A stretch of DNA of 64,000 nt from Anaerolineae bacterium. Lineage in GTDB: Bacteria; Chloroflexota; Anaerolineae; UBA4142; SHND01. Under the pieces are notes generated by a model. That model was not told the origin of the DNA. It worked only from the letters and a program-made list of their open reading frames with translations, and did not search any database. Numbering within the stretch: position 1 is the first letter of the stretch; every line of letters begins with the position of its first letter. Positions 33,757 through 41,627 of this stretch are shown here, one piece after another. The position numbers and the translations under genes are program-made. The DNA lies in the NCBI GenBank assembly GCA_021463195.1, contig JAJTXZ010000007.1:1-64000 (forward strand), read 5' to 3'.

Positions 33757-34167
33757 AAAGAAATCATTAATCCTGCTTCACTTGCAAAACCGACCGGCTA
33801 TGCAAATGGCATTCTCACGCGTGGCGGAAAAATTTTGTTTCTCGCGGGTCAAACGGGGATGGACGCGACGGGGAAAATCGAGAACCCGTTTGATTTGATT
33901 GAGCAGTTTCAAAAAGCGTTGGAGAATATCAAAACGATCGTGAATGAAGCGGGCGGCGACTTGACCGATGTTGTTCGCATGACGATTTTTGTGACGGACA
34001 AGCGCGCGTACCACGCGCAGCGCGACCGTATCGGTCAAGTGTATCGCGCGTATTTCGGCAAATATTTTCCCGCGATGACATTGGTGGAAGTGAAAAGTTT
34101 GTACGACGCGAACGCGCTGATCGAAATTGAAGCGACGGCGGTGATTGGGGATACTGACAACGGATAG
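33751..34167 (+). CDS. RidA (YjgF/YER057c) family protein
   Basis: The protein of 138 residues from ATG 33751; an earlier in-frame ATG at 33727 would add eight residues encoded by the heptamer array. The RidA core is present: INPASLAKPTGYANGI, FLAGQTGMDATGKI, QKALENIKTIVNEAGGDLTD, VRMTIFVTD and a final EIEATAVIG. RidA proteins hydrolyse enamines or imines, and some are aminomuconate deaminases. In an anthraniloyl-CoA pathway it could release the amino group as ammonium from an enamine intermediate. Confidence 0.9.
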   Translation: MTKEIINPASLAKPTGYANGILTRGGKILFLAGQTGMDATGKIENPFDLIEQFQKALENIKTIVNEAGGDLTDVVRMTIFVTDKRAYHAQRDRIGQVYRAYFGKYFPAMTLVEVKSLYDANALIEIEATAVIGDTDNG

Positions 34168-34225
34168 GGAAAACGGATAAACGGATGCGCGCGTCATCAT
34201 CCGTTTATCTGTTTTGTATCCGTTG
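34158..34225. repeat. Inverted heptamer-type repeat between RidA and hydrolase genes
   Basis: CAACGGATA and ACGGATAAACGGAT on the left are mirrored by ATCCGTTTATCTGTT and TATCCGTTG on the right, ending at 34225. Units are about seven bases with some decay. The left arm starts inside the last codons of the RidA gene. Confidence 0.7.
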
Positions 34226-34241
34226 ACAACAGGGGGCAACC

Positions 34242-35003
34242 ATGTGTTACGACAACAACGCGCGTCCACCGGAACCGCCGGGCGAAAGACGCAACGCGAC
34301 AGGACGCGAGCTTGTTTTGACCGCGACGGATGGGATTCCATTCAACGCGTATCTTGCGGAACCGACGGATGGGTTCGACGCGCAAGTTTTGATTTATCCC
34401 GATATTCGCGGGCTGCATCAATTTTATAAAGAGCTCGCGCTGCGTTTCGCGGAAGTGGGCGTGCGCGCGTTGGCGCTGGATTATTTCGGGCGCACGGCGG
34501 GCTTGACTGCGCGCGATGATGAATTTGATTTTATGCCGCATGTGCAGCAAATGACGATGCCGACGTTTTATGCGGACGTTGACGCCGCGCTCGCGCATTT
34601 GCAAAACGGCAGCGCTGCGCCAACATTCATCGTCGGTTTTTGCCGCGGCGGCTCGCTCGCGCTTTACACGGGTTCGCAAAAGTACAAACTCGCGGGTTTG
34701 ATTCCATTTTACGCGGGTCTCGCGCGTCAAATCCCCGGCGCGGACGGGACCGCGTTGGAAGAGGCGCACAAAATTCATTATCCCGTGCTTGGACTTTTCG
34801 GCGGCGATGATCCGGGCATTCCCCACGAGCAAATTGTACAACTTGACGGCGAACTCGATAAAGCGAATGTCGAACACAAAATTGTGATTTACGAAAATGC
34901 GCCGCACAGTTTCTTTGACCGCAAGCAAACGGAATGGGCGGAAGCATCCGCGAACGCGTGGGAGAGAGTGTTGGGGTTTATAAAGCGAGAGACTGGAGAT
35001 TAG
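34242..35003 (+). CDS. Dienelactone hydrolase family protein
   Basis: The protein of 253 residues follows GGGGGC. It has an alpha/beta hydrolase fold with the cysteine nucleophile of dienelactone hydrolases in VGFCRGGSLAL, the acid in GGDDPGIP and the His in APHSFFDR; DIRGLHQFY forms the oxyanion region. It would hydrolyse an ester, lactone or thioester in the pathway. Its last codons and stop codon (RETGD) are encoded by the heptamer array at 34989. Confidence 0.88.
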   Translation: MCYDNNARPPEPPGERRNATGRELVLTATDGIPFNAYLAEPTDGFDAQVLIYPDIRGLHQFYKELALRFAEVGVRALALDYFGRTAGLTARDDEFDFMPHVQQMTMPTFYADVDAALAHLQNGSAAPTFIVGFCRGGSLALYTGSQKYKLAGLIPFYAGLARQIPGADGTALEEAHKIHYPVLGLFGGDDPGIPHEQIVQLDGELDKANVEHKIVIYENAPHSFFDRKQTEWAEASANAWERVLGFIKRETGD

Positions 35004-35023
35004 AGATTGGAGACTGGAGATTG
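34989..35023 (+). repeat. Heptamer array providing stop, ribosome binding site and start codon
   Basis: Five exact units: GAGACTG, GAGATTA, GAGATTG, GAGACTG, GAGATTG. The hydrolase stop codon TAG (35001-35003) spans units two and three, GGAG at 35009-35012 is the only ribosome binding site, and the last TTG (35021-35023) is the likely start of the acyl-CoA dehydrogenase. Confidence 0.85.
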
Positions 35024-36172
35024 AATTTCGCGCTCACTGACTCGCAACAAAAAATCCAACACCGCGCGCGCGACTTTGCCCAAACGCGCGTAGCGCCCAT
35101 CGCGCGCGAGATGGACGAACGCGGCGCGATGCCTCTCGAACTCGTGCGCGAAATGGGCGTATTGGGATTTCTCGGCGGACCTTTGCCGAGCGAGTACGGC
35201 GGCGAAGGGTGGGACGCGGTTTCGCTTGCGTTGTGTTATGAAGAATTGGGACGCGTGGATTCTTCGGTGCGCGGCTTAATGACTGTTCACACCTCGCTTG
35301 TGTCACAGTGCATTTTGAAATGGGGAACGGCGGAACAAAAGCAAAAATTTTTGCCCAAGCTCGCGCGCGGCGAATGGCTGGGCTGTTACGCGCTTACCGA
35401 ACCGAACGCGGGTTCCGACGCGGCGAGCATGGAAACTACCGCAACGCAGGACGACGACGAATTTGTTTTGAATGGCGAAAAAATTTGGATTACGAATGGC
35501 AATATCGCGGATGTGGCGATTGTGTTTGCGAATTCCAATCGCGCGCTGAAACACAAAGGCATCTGCGCGTTTTTGATTGAAACAAACCTTAAAGGATTTG
35601 CGCGCGAGAAAATGCGCGGACAGGAATTGGGGCATCGCGCGTCGGACCACGCGCACATTCGTTTTGAAAATATGCGCGTGCCGAAAACCGCGCTGTTGGG
35701 AAATGTCGGCGAAGGTTTCAAGGTGGCAATGTCCGCATTGGATCACGGACGGCTCGGCGTCGCGGCGGGCGCGTTGGGCGTGGCGCAAGCATGTTTGGAC
35801 GCGAGCGTCGAGTTTGCGCGCACGCGGCGGCAGTTCGGTCAGCGCATCGGCGATTTTGAAATGATTCAAAGCGTGATTGCGAACATGGCGGCGGATGTGG
35901 ATGCGGCGCGCATGTTGGTCTATCGCGCCGCGTGGTTAAAAGACGAGGGGCAACGCGCGACGCGCGAAACCTCCATCGCAAAATTATTCGCCACCGAAGC
36001 GGCGGTGCGCGCGGCATCGGAAGCGGTGTTGTTGCACGGCGGACGCGGTTATTCGAACGAATATCCGGTCGAACGTTATTATCGCGATATCAAAGGTCTG
36101 CAAATTTACGAAGGCACGTCACACATTCAGCGCATTGTGATTGCGCGCGATTTAATTGGAAAGGAAATGTAG
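35021..36172 (+). CDS. Acyl-CoA dehydrogenase
   Basis: The start is placed at TTG 35021 because homology begins at FALTDSQQKIQHRARDF and longer versions read through the repeat array. The protein of 383 residues has the ACAD signatures YALTEPNAGSDAASM and GEKIWITNG (flavin binding), RRQFGQRIGDFEMIQ and the catalytic Glu in IYEGTSHIQ. It would introduce a double bond in an acyl-CoA with FAD, passing electrons to an electron-transfer flavoprotein not found here. A second, clearly different ACAD follows. Confidence 0.9.
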   Translation: MNFALTDSQQKIQHRARDFAQTRVAPIAREMDERGAMPLELVREMGVLGFLGGPLPSEYGGEGWDAVSLALCYEELGRVDSSVRGLMTVHTSLVSQCILKWGTAEQKQKFLPKLARGEWLGCYALTEPNAGSDAASMETTATQDDDEFVLNGEKIWITNGNIADVAIVFANSNRALKHKGICAFLIETNLKGFAREKMRGQELGHRASDHAHIRFENMRVPKTALLGNVGEGFKVAMSALDHGRLGVAAGALGVAQACLDASVEFARTRRQFGQRIGDFEMIQSVIANMAADVDAARMLVYRAAWLKDEGQRATRETSIAKLFATEAAVRAASEAVLLHGGRGYSNEYPVERYYRDIKGLQIYEGTSHIQRIVIARDLIGKEM

Positions 36173-36175
36173 ATC

Positions 36176-36231
36176 GAGACTGGAGACTAGAGACTAGAGA
36201 CTCTAATCTCCAGTCTCTAGTCTCTAGTCTC
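36176..36231. repeat. Eight-heptamer hairpin touching the next start codon
   Basis: Exactly eight 7-base units fill 56 bases: four direct (GAGACTG, GAGACTA, GAGACTA, GAGACTC) and four reversed (TAATCTC, CAGTCTC, TAGTCTC, TAGTCTC). Bases 36183-36202 pair perfectly with 36212-36231 (20 bp, 9-base loop). The ATG of the second acyl-CoA dehydrogenase begins at the next base, 36232. Confidence 0.9.
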
Positions 36232-37440
36232 ATGGATTTCACTCTCACCGAAGAACACCTCAGCGCCCAAAGCATGGTGCGCGAGTTTTGCAAAAAAGAG
36301 GTCGCGCCGATTATTAAAGAGGCGGACCGCAAACAAGAAATGGATCCCAACATTTTGCCGCGCATGGGCGAACTCGGCATTTTGGGAATTTGCATTCCGC
36401 AAAAATACGGCGGACAAGGTTTCGATTACATCACGCTCGGCCTCGTGTGCGAAGAACTGGAAGCGCTGGATACGAGCTTGCGCGTCGTCATGTCCGTTCA
36501 CATGGGCCTTAATTCGCTCGCCATTTTGCAATGGGGCAACGAAGAACAAAAACAAAAATTTCTCGTCCCGCAAGCGCAAGGCAAAAAATACGCGATGTTT
36601 GGTCTCACCGAGCCGGGCGTCGGCAGCGACGTGGCGGGCATGGCATCCACCGCAAAACGCGACGGCGATGTGTATGTGTTGAACGGCGAAAAAATGTGGA
36701 TTTCGCTCGCGTCCAAAGCGCATCACATTCTTTGGGTCGCGCGCACGAATCCCGAACGTCCCGACCCGCACGACCAACTTTCGGCGTTCCTCATCGAAAC
36801 GGACCGCGAAGGCATTACGCGCGGCGACATTCACGGCAAGCTCGGCGTGCGCGCGGGTTCGACGGGCTGGGTGAATTGCAGTGACGTGCGCGTTCCCGTC
36901 GCCAATCGTTTGGGCGAAGAGGGCGAAGGTTTCAAAATCGCGATGTCGTGTTTGGACAACGGGCGTTACACTGTCGGCGCGGGCGCGGTAGGTTTGATTC
37001 GCGCGGCGTTGGAAGCGAGCGTCAGTTATGCGAACACGCGCAAAACATTCGGCAAGGAAATCGGCAAGCATCAACTCGTCCAGCAAAAAATCGCGCGGAT
37101 GGTGCGCGATTACGAGTACGGCAGATTGATGTTACTCAAAGTCGGCTGGATGAAAAATCAGGGGATTCGCAACACGAAAGAAACTTCGCTGTTGAAATGG
37201 TTTGCCACCGACCAATCGTTCGACGCCGCGAACGAAGCGATTCAAATTCACGGCGCGTACGGTTTCAGCGACGAGTACGATGTGGAACGCTATTTGCGAA
37301 ATTCGCGCGGCGCGATCATTTACGAAGGCACGAGCGAAATTCATCAAATCATGCAAGCGGGTTACGCGCTCGGCTATCGCGCGGACGGCGCATTGCGCTG
37401 CGAATTGCCAAAGTACGACGCGGCGGAATGGCAGGCGTAG
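36232..37440 (+). CDS. Acyl-CoA dehydrogenase (second)
   Basis: Homology begins at ATG 36232 (MDFTLTEEHLSAQSMVREFC), giving 402 residues. Signatures: FGLTEPGVGSDVAGM, GEKMWISLASKAH, RKTFGKEIGKHQLVQ and catalytic Glu in IYEGTSEIHQIM. It differs from the first ACAD throughout, so the two probably act on different intermediates. There is no Shine-Dalgarno sequence; the start codon directly abuts a 20-bp hairpin. A terminator follows at 37509. Confidence 0.9.
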   Translation: MDFTLTEEHLSAQSMVREFCKKEVAPIIKEADRKQEMDPNILPRMGELGILGICIPQKYGGQGFDYITLGLVCEELEALDTSLRVVMSVHMGLNSLAILQWGNEEQKQKFLVPQAQGKKYAMFGLTEPGVGSDVAGMASTAKRDGDVYVLNGEKMWISLASKAHHILWVARTNPERPDPHDQLSAFLIETDREGITRGDIHGKLGVRAGSTGWVNCSDVRVPVANRLGEEGEGFKIAMSCLDNGRYTVGAGAVGLIRAALEASVSYANTRKTFGKEIGKHQLVQQKIARMVRDYEYGRLMLLKVGWMKNQGIRNTKETSLLKWFATDQSFDAANEAIQIHGAYGFSDEYDVERYLRNSRGAIIYEGTSEIHQIMQAGYALGYRADGALRCELPKYDAAEWQA

Positions 37441-37508
37441 GGCCAAAGTATCCGCATTGATCGTCGTCACACGGTTTTCGCGCGTGTTTATCTGGTGATT
37501 ACACAATA

Positions 37509-37542
37509 AAAAAATCGCGGTGACACACTGCGATTTTTTTTG
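37509..37542. terminator. Bidirectional terminator inside the catabolic cluster
   Basis: AAAAAATCGCGGTG pairs with CACTGCGATTTTTT around an ACA loop (one G-T wobble), with a T-run on the right and an A-run on the left. It separates the TetR-led unit from the two hydroxyacyl-CoA dehydrogenase genes. Confidence 0.85.
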
Positions 37543-37607
37543 AACGTCGCGCGTGTCGGTGGAACAAAGAACTTTGTAGACCGCGCGACGCGGACGGACA
37601 AAAAAAA

Positions 37608-38453
37608 ATGGAAACTATTTCGGTCATTGGCGCGGGGACGATGGGCGGCGGCATCGCGCACGCGGCGGCGTTGGGCGGGTACCGCGTTATGTTGTATGAT
37701 GTCGCGCCGGAATTCACGCAGCGCGGCGTGGAACGCATTCACCAAAATTTGGCGGCAAGTGTCGCGCGCCAAAAATTGGAGGCGGATTTGGCGGACGCAG
37801 CGCGACAGCGTATTCGAACGACACAGGCGCTTGCCGACGTCGCGCAGTGCGATCTCATTCTCGAAGCAGCGCCAGAACAACTCGAGCTCAAGCGCCAACT
37901 GTTCGCGCAGCTCGACGCGCTCGCGCCCGCGCGCTGTATCTTTGCCAGCAATACGTCGTCGCTCAGCGTCAATGTTCTGGCGAGCGCGACAAAGCGCGCG
38001 GATAAATTTATTGGCATGCACTTTTTCAATCCCGCGCATTTGATGCCGCTTGTCGAAGTGATTCGCGGCGCGGCGACGAGCGTTGAAACGACGAACGCGG
38101 CGTTAGCGTTTGTGGCGCGTTTGAACAAAACGGCGGCGCTGTGTCGGGATACGCCTGGGTTCATTGTGAATCGCGTCGCGCGACCCTTTTATGGCGAGGC
38201 GCTGCGGTTGTTGGGTGAAGGCGCGGCGGAGGTGGAAACGATTGACGCGCTGATGGAAACGCTCGGTTTCAAAATGGGCCCATTTCGTTTGATTGACTTG
38301 GTGGGATGCGATATAAATTTCGCCGTCACGCAATCGGTATATAACGCGTTTTTCCAAGACCCCAAATATCGTCCGCATCCGCTGCAGCAGCAGATGGTGG
38401 AAAGCGGAAAGCTCGGACGCAAAACGGGGCGCGGATTTTATTCCTACGAATGA
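37608..38453 (+). CDS. 3-hydroxyacyl-CoA dehydrogenase
   Basis: The protein of 281 residues is the full single-unit form: Rossmann loop GAGTMGGGIAHAAALGG (from residue 8), EAAPEQLELKRQLF, SNTSSLSV and GMHFFNPAHLMPLVEVI with the catalytic His, and the C-terminal domain DTPGFIVNRVARPFYGEALR. It oxidises 3-hydroxyacyl-CoA with NAD, a beta-oxidation step. It overlaps the next gene by four bases (ATGA). No ribosome binding site is visible before ATG 37608, where an A-rich run stands. Confidence 0.93.
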   Translation: METISVIGAGTMGGGIAHAAALGGYRVMLYDVAPEFTQRGVERIHQNLAASVARQKLEADLADAARQRIRTTQALADVAQCDLILEAAPEQLELKRQLFAQLDALAPARCIFASNTSSLSVNVLASATKRADKFIGMHFFNPAHLMPLVEVIRGAATSVETTNAALAFVARLNKTAALCRDTPGFIVNRVARPFYGEALRLLGEGAAEVETIDALMETLGFKMGPFRLIDLVGCDINFAVTQSVYNAFFQDPKYRPHPLQQQMVESGKLGRKTGRGFYSYE

Positions 38454-39148
38454 ATATTCTCCTTGTCGGCGTCGCGCCGTTTACGAATCCGCTCGCCGCG
38501 CTGTTTGAACGCGGTGGACATACCTGTACGCGCTATACCCCATCTGATTTTCTCGCGGCGCGCGCATTGCCCGCGTGTGAAATTTTTGTCGAAGCCGAAA
38601 ATACCGCGCTCGAGACCAAGCGCGCCATTTTGGAACGCGCGCCGCGCGCGGCGTTGCTGCTCAGCTGCGCGTTGAACGCGAGCGCGACCCTTGCCGCGAG
38701 TTGGACGCGCGCGCCGGAACGCGTGGTCGGCTTTGGCGTGCTGCCGCCGATTCCTGAAACGGGAACGATTGAACTGGCGCGCGGTTTGCAAACGAATGAC
38801 GCGGCGTGGGCGCAGGCGTACGATTTGTGGCGCGCGTTGGGACAAAAAGTTGTCGCGGTCGGCGACAACGCGGGGTTGACGCGCGCGCGGATTGTATGCG
38901 CGATAATTAATGAAGCGTTCAGCGCGCTGCAAGAGCGGGTCGCGTCGCCGCGCGAAATAGATTTGGCGATGAAATTAGGGACGAATTATCCGCGCGGCCC
39001 CTTCGAGTGGGGCGAATTGATTGGGCTCGAGACGGTGTTGGGGGTGATGGATGGCTTGTACGCGGAATGGCGCCAAGACCGTTACCGTCCCGCGCCGCTG
39101 CTCGTCAAATATGTCGCCGCGAAAATGACGCCGCGCGCGGACGCATAA
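38450..39148 (+). CDS. Degenerate 3-hydroxyacyl-CoA dehydrogenase homologue
   Basis: The protein of 232 residues starts in the ATGA overlap with the intact dehydrogenase. Its C-terminal half is a normal dimerisation domain (GLTRARIVCAIINEAFSALQ, then PREIDLAMKLGTNYPRGPFE). Its N-terminal half is shortened and lacks the NAD loop: the position of GxGxxG reads GVAPFTNP. It probably cannot bind NAD alone and could be a structural partner, as in gene-duplicated dehydrogenases where one half has lost activity. Confidence 0.85.
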   Translation: MNILLVGVAPFTNPLAALFERGGHTCTRYTPSDFLAARALPACEIFVEAENTALETKRAILERAPRAALLLSCALNASATLAASWTRAPERVVGFGVLPPIPETGTIELARGLQTNDAAWAQAYDLWRALGQKVVAVGDNAGLTRARIVCAIINEAFSALQERVASPREIDLAMKLGTNYPRGPFEWGELIGLETVLGVMDGLYAEWRQDRYRPAPLLVKYVAAKMTPRADA

Positions 39149-39228
39149 TTTTTTGTTATACCAGAGGAAATCGAAAAAACTTGCGCGCTGCGCGCAAACT
39201 AAAATTTTTCACAGAGGAGCTTTATCGC

Positions 39229-39960
39229 GTGAGCAAGAAATCTAAAAAACGCCAAGCCGCCGCGCAAGGCGCGCAATCGAATTCACCGCGGCCGCCCGAC
39301 AAAACAAAATCGCAGAACAGCGCCGCCACACCTTTGTCCAAAACCGGCGCGAATTCGCGCACAAACAAAAATATCGCGCCGTTAAGTTTTTTTCAACGTC
39401 TCGGCGGCGTCGGCGCTTTGCGCGCGCCGGTGTATCGTGAAGTGGCGCACGCGGCTGACGCGACAAAGCAAGCCGCGCTCGTTGTCGGCGTCGTCGCGTT
39501 GATTGTCGGCGCGGTGAATTATTTTTTCAGCACGCAGCTGCCCGGACTGCCGGACCAAGCCGGCGCTTTGGGCAAACCATTGGCGCGCGCAATCGTGATG
39601 GTCATTCAAGAACTTGCGCTGTGGGGCGCGGGCGCATTCGTAATGGCGGCGGTCGCCAAGAATTTATTTCATGGCAGCACAAACACTGGCGAAATGCTGC
39701 GCGTGTTTGGCTTTACGCGCGTCTTTCAAATTTTGGTGGTGTTGGGTGTATTTGGCAGCGGTCTCGCTGCCATTGTCTCTATCGCGGGCTTGGTTTTGAG
39801 TATCATCGGCAGCGTCATTGGCATTCGCGAAGCGACTGGCTTTACCACCGGCAAAGCCGCGATTGTCGGCGTCTTTGCGATTACACTCGTTGTTGCCTTG
39901 CTTGGATTCTTTGTCGCGTTCGCGCTGAATCCGTTCATCGCGGGGTTGCCGCTAAACTAG
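39229..39960 (+). CDS. Yip1-like multi-pass membrane protein
   Basis: The start at GTG 39229 follows GAGGAG and gives 243 residues. The N-terminal 50 residues are basic and low-complexity (KKSKKRQAAAQGAQ), followed by about five membrane helices of the Yip1 type (VVGVVALIVGAVNYFF, ELALWGAGAFVMAAVAK, then MLRVFGFTRVFQILVVLGV). The function of bacterial Yip1-like proteins is unknown. It is separated from the dehydrogenases by a hairpin-containing 80-base gap. Confidence 0.7.
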   Translation: MSKKSKKRQAAAQGAQSNSPRPPDKTKSQNSAATPLSKTGANSRTNKNIAPLSFFQRLGGVGALRAPVYREVAHAADATKQAALVVGVVALIVGAVNYFFSTQLPGLPDQAGALGKPLARAIVMVIQELALWGAGAFVMAAVAKNLFHGSTNTGEMLRVFGFTRVFQILVVLGVFGSGLAAIVSIAGLVLSIIGSVIGIREATGFTTGKAAIVGVFAITLVVALLGFFVAFALNPFIAGLPLN

Positions 39961-39988
39961 AGCGAATTCCTGTTTGATCTAGGGTAAA

Positions 39989-40022
39989 AGACCCTTGGGG
40001 TTTCCGAAAACCCCAAGGGTCT
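39989..40022. repeat. 34-bp palindrome, AGACCC family, copy 2
   Basis: AGACCCTTGGGG..CCCCAAGGGTCT with one mismatch near the centre (TTTCC against GAAAA). Compared with copy 1 the central triplets are exchanged on both arms, so pairing is kept. Confidence 0.85.
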
Positions 40023-40080
40023 GTCTCCTAAATCAAATCGAAAGCCGGTCTAGGCGCGACGCGGCGCGGGAGAAAATTTT

Positions 40081-41619
40081 ATGCTTGCCAAAGTCGCTTC
40101 TTGCGCGGTCATTGGTTTGGATGGACAACTGATTGATGTGGAAGTGGACATTGGGAGCGGGCAGGTGATGTTTACGGTGGTGGGGCTGCCCGATACCGCG
40201 GTGCAAGAATCGCGCGAACGAGTTCGTTCCGCGATAAAAAATTCCGGCTTGAGTTTTCCGCTGAAACGCGTCACTGTCAATCTTGCGCCCGCCGATTTAC
40301 GCAAAGAGGGCCCCGCCTATGATTTGCCGATTGCGGTCGGCTTGCTCGCGGCATCGGAACAAATTACGGCGGATGTCTCCGAAGCGTTGATTGTGGGCGA
40401 ACTTTCTTTGGATGGGACGGTGCGCCATACGAATGGCGTTTTATCCATCGCGTTAATGGCGCGCGAGCGCGGCATTAAAACATTATTTCTCCCTGCGGCG
40501 GATGCGCCCGAAGCCGCGTTAATTCCCGGACTGGATGTGATTCCGATTGAATCGCTCTTTGCGTTGTACGCGCATCTGCAAGGTTTGCAGCCCATTGTTC
40601 CATTCCAAGCGACCTTGCAATATGACGCGACCGAAGCGCCGCCTTATCCGGTGGATTATGCTGAAATTCGCGGCCAAGAGCATGTCAAGCGCGCGTTGGA
40701 AATCGCGGCGAGCGGACAGCACAATATTATCATGACGGGACCGCCGGGCGCGGGGAAAACGCTTTTGGCGCGTTCGCTGCCTTCCATCTTGCCGCGTCTC
40801 GTTCTCGCGGAAGCGTTAGAAATCAGCCGCATCTACAGCGTGAATGATTTGCTGTCATCCGAATCGCCCTTGGTGCGCCATCGTCCATTTCGCGCGCCGC
40901 ATCATACGATTTCGTTTGCGGGCCTGATCGGCGGCGGTCGCTGGCCCCATCCCGGTGAAATTTCGCTGGCGCATCGCGGTGTTTTGTTTTTAGATGAATT
41001 ACCGGAATTTGATTCGCGCAGTTTGGAAGGATTGCGGCAGCCGCTCGAAGATAAAATTATCACGGTCTCGCGCGTAAGCGGCTCGCTTACGTTTCCCGCC
41101 AATTTTATGCTTGTCGCCGCGCTCAATCCGTGCCCGTGCGGTTATTATGGCGACCCGCTCAAAGAGTGCGCTTGTTCACCGGCGTTGATTACGCGTTATC
41201 AAAAACGGATTTCGGGCCCGCTGCTCGACCGCATTGATATTCATATCAACGTGCCGCGCGTCGAGTTTGAAAAATTGTCGAACGACCGTCTAGGCGAACC
41301 CTCGGAAAAAATTCGCCAACGCGTCGAACGCGCGCGCGCGCGTCAGCGCGAACGATTTGCGCGCTATAACAATAGCGCGCAAATGGCGTGTCAAGTGAAT
41401 GCGGATATGGGGCCCGCCGAAGTGCGTCAATTTTGCGAGTTGGACGATGCGGGCAAACAGTTGATGCGCGCGGCGATGAAACAGCTGAACATGAGCGCGC
41501 GCGCGTTTCATCGGATTTTGAAATTGGCGCGGACGATCGCGGATTTAGCCGAGAGCGAAAAAATCGAGACGCACCATTTGGCGGAGGCGGTGCAGTATCG
41601 GGCGCGAAGCAATGAATAA
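40081..41619 (+). CDS. comM: ComM/YifB-family Mg-chelatase-like AAA ATPase
   Basis: The protein of 512 residues has the ComM layout: N-terminal ChlI-like domain (VASCAVIGLDGQLIDVEVDI, then VVGLPDTAVQESRERVRSAI), Walker A GPPGAGKTLLARSLPSILP at about residue 221, FRAPHHTISFAGLIGGG, Walker B LFLDELPEF and a zinc-like cluster NPCPCGYYGDPLKECAC. ComM is a branch-migration helicase that helps integrate DNA taken up by transformation. The AddB gene begins eight bases later, so the three recombination genes are probably one unit. Confidence 0.93.
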   Translation: MLAKVASCAVIGLDGQLIDVEVDIGSGQVMFTVVGLPDTAVQESRERVRSAIKNSGLSFPLKRVTVNLAPADLRKEGPAYDLPIAVGLLAASEQITADVSEALIVGELSLDGTVRHTNGVLSIALMARERGIKTLFLPAADAPEAALIPGLDVIPIESLFALYAHLQGLQPIVPFQATLQYDATEAPPYPVDYAEIRGQEHVKRALEIAASGQHNIIMTGPPGAGKTLLARSLPSILPRLVLAEALEISRIYSVNDLLSSESPLVRHRPFRAPHHTISFAGLIGGGRWPHPGEISLAHRGVLFLDELPEFDSRSLEGLRQPLEDKIITVSRVSGSLTFPANFMLVAALNPCPCGYYGDPLKECACSPALITRYQKRISGPLLDRIDIHINVPRVEFEKLSNDRLGEPSEKIRQRVERARARQRERFARYNNSAQMACQVNADMGPAEVRQFCELDDAGKQLMRAAMKQLNMSARAFHRILKLARTIADLAESEKIETHHLAEAVQYRARSNE

Positions 41620-41627
41620 AAATTAAA

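Noticed and set aside
34989-36231. CRISPR-like appearance of short regular repeats
   Set aside because: Units are seven bases without spacers, partly palindromic, and no cas gene is present.
39181-39197. Hairpin TTGCGCGC-T-GCGCGCAA as a terminator
   Set aside because: The T-rich stretch comes only after nine further bases and the ribosome binding site of the next gene follows at once; too weak to call.
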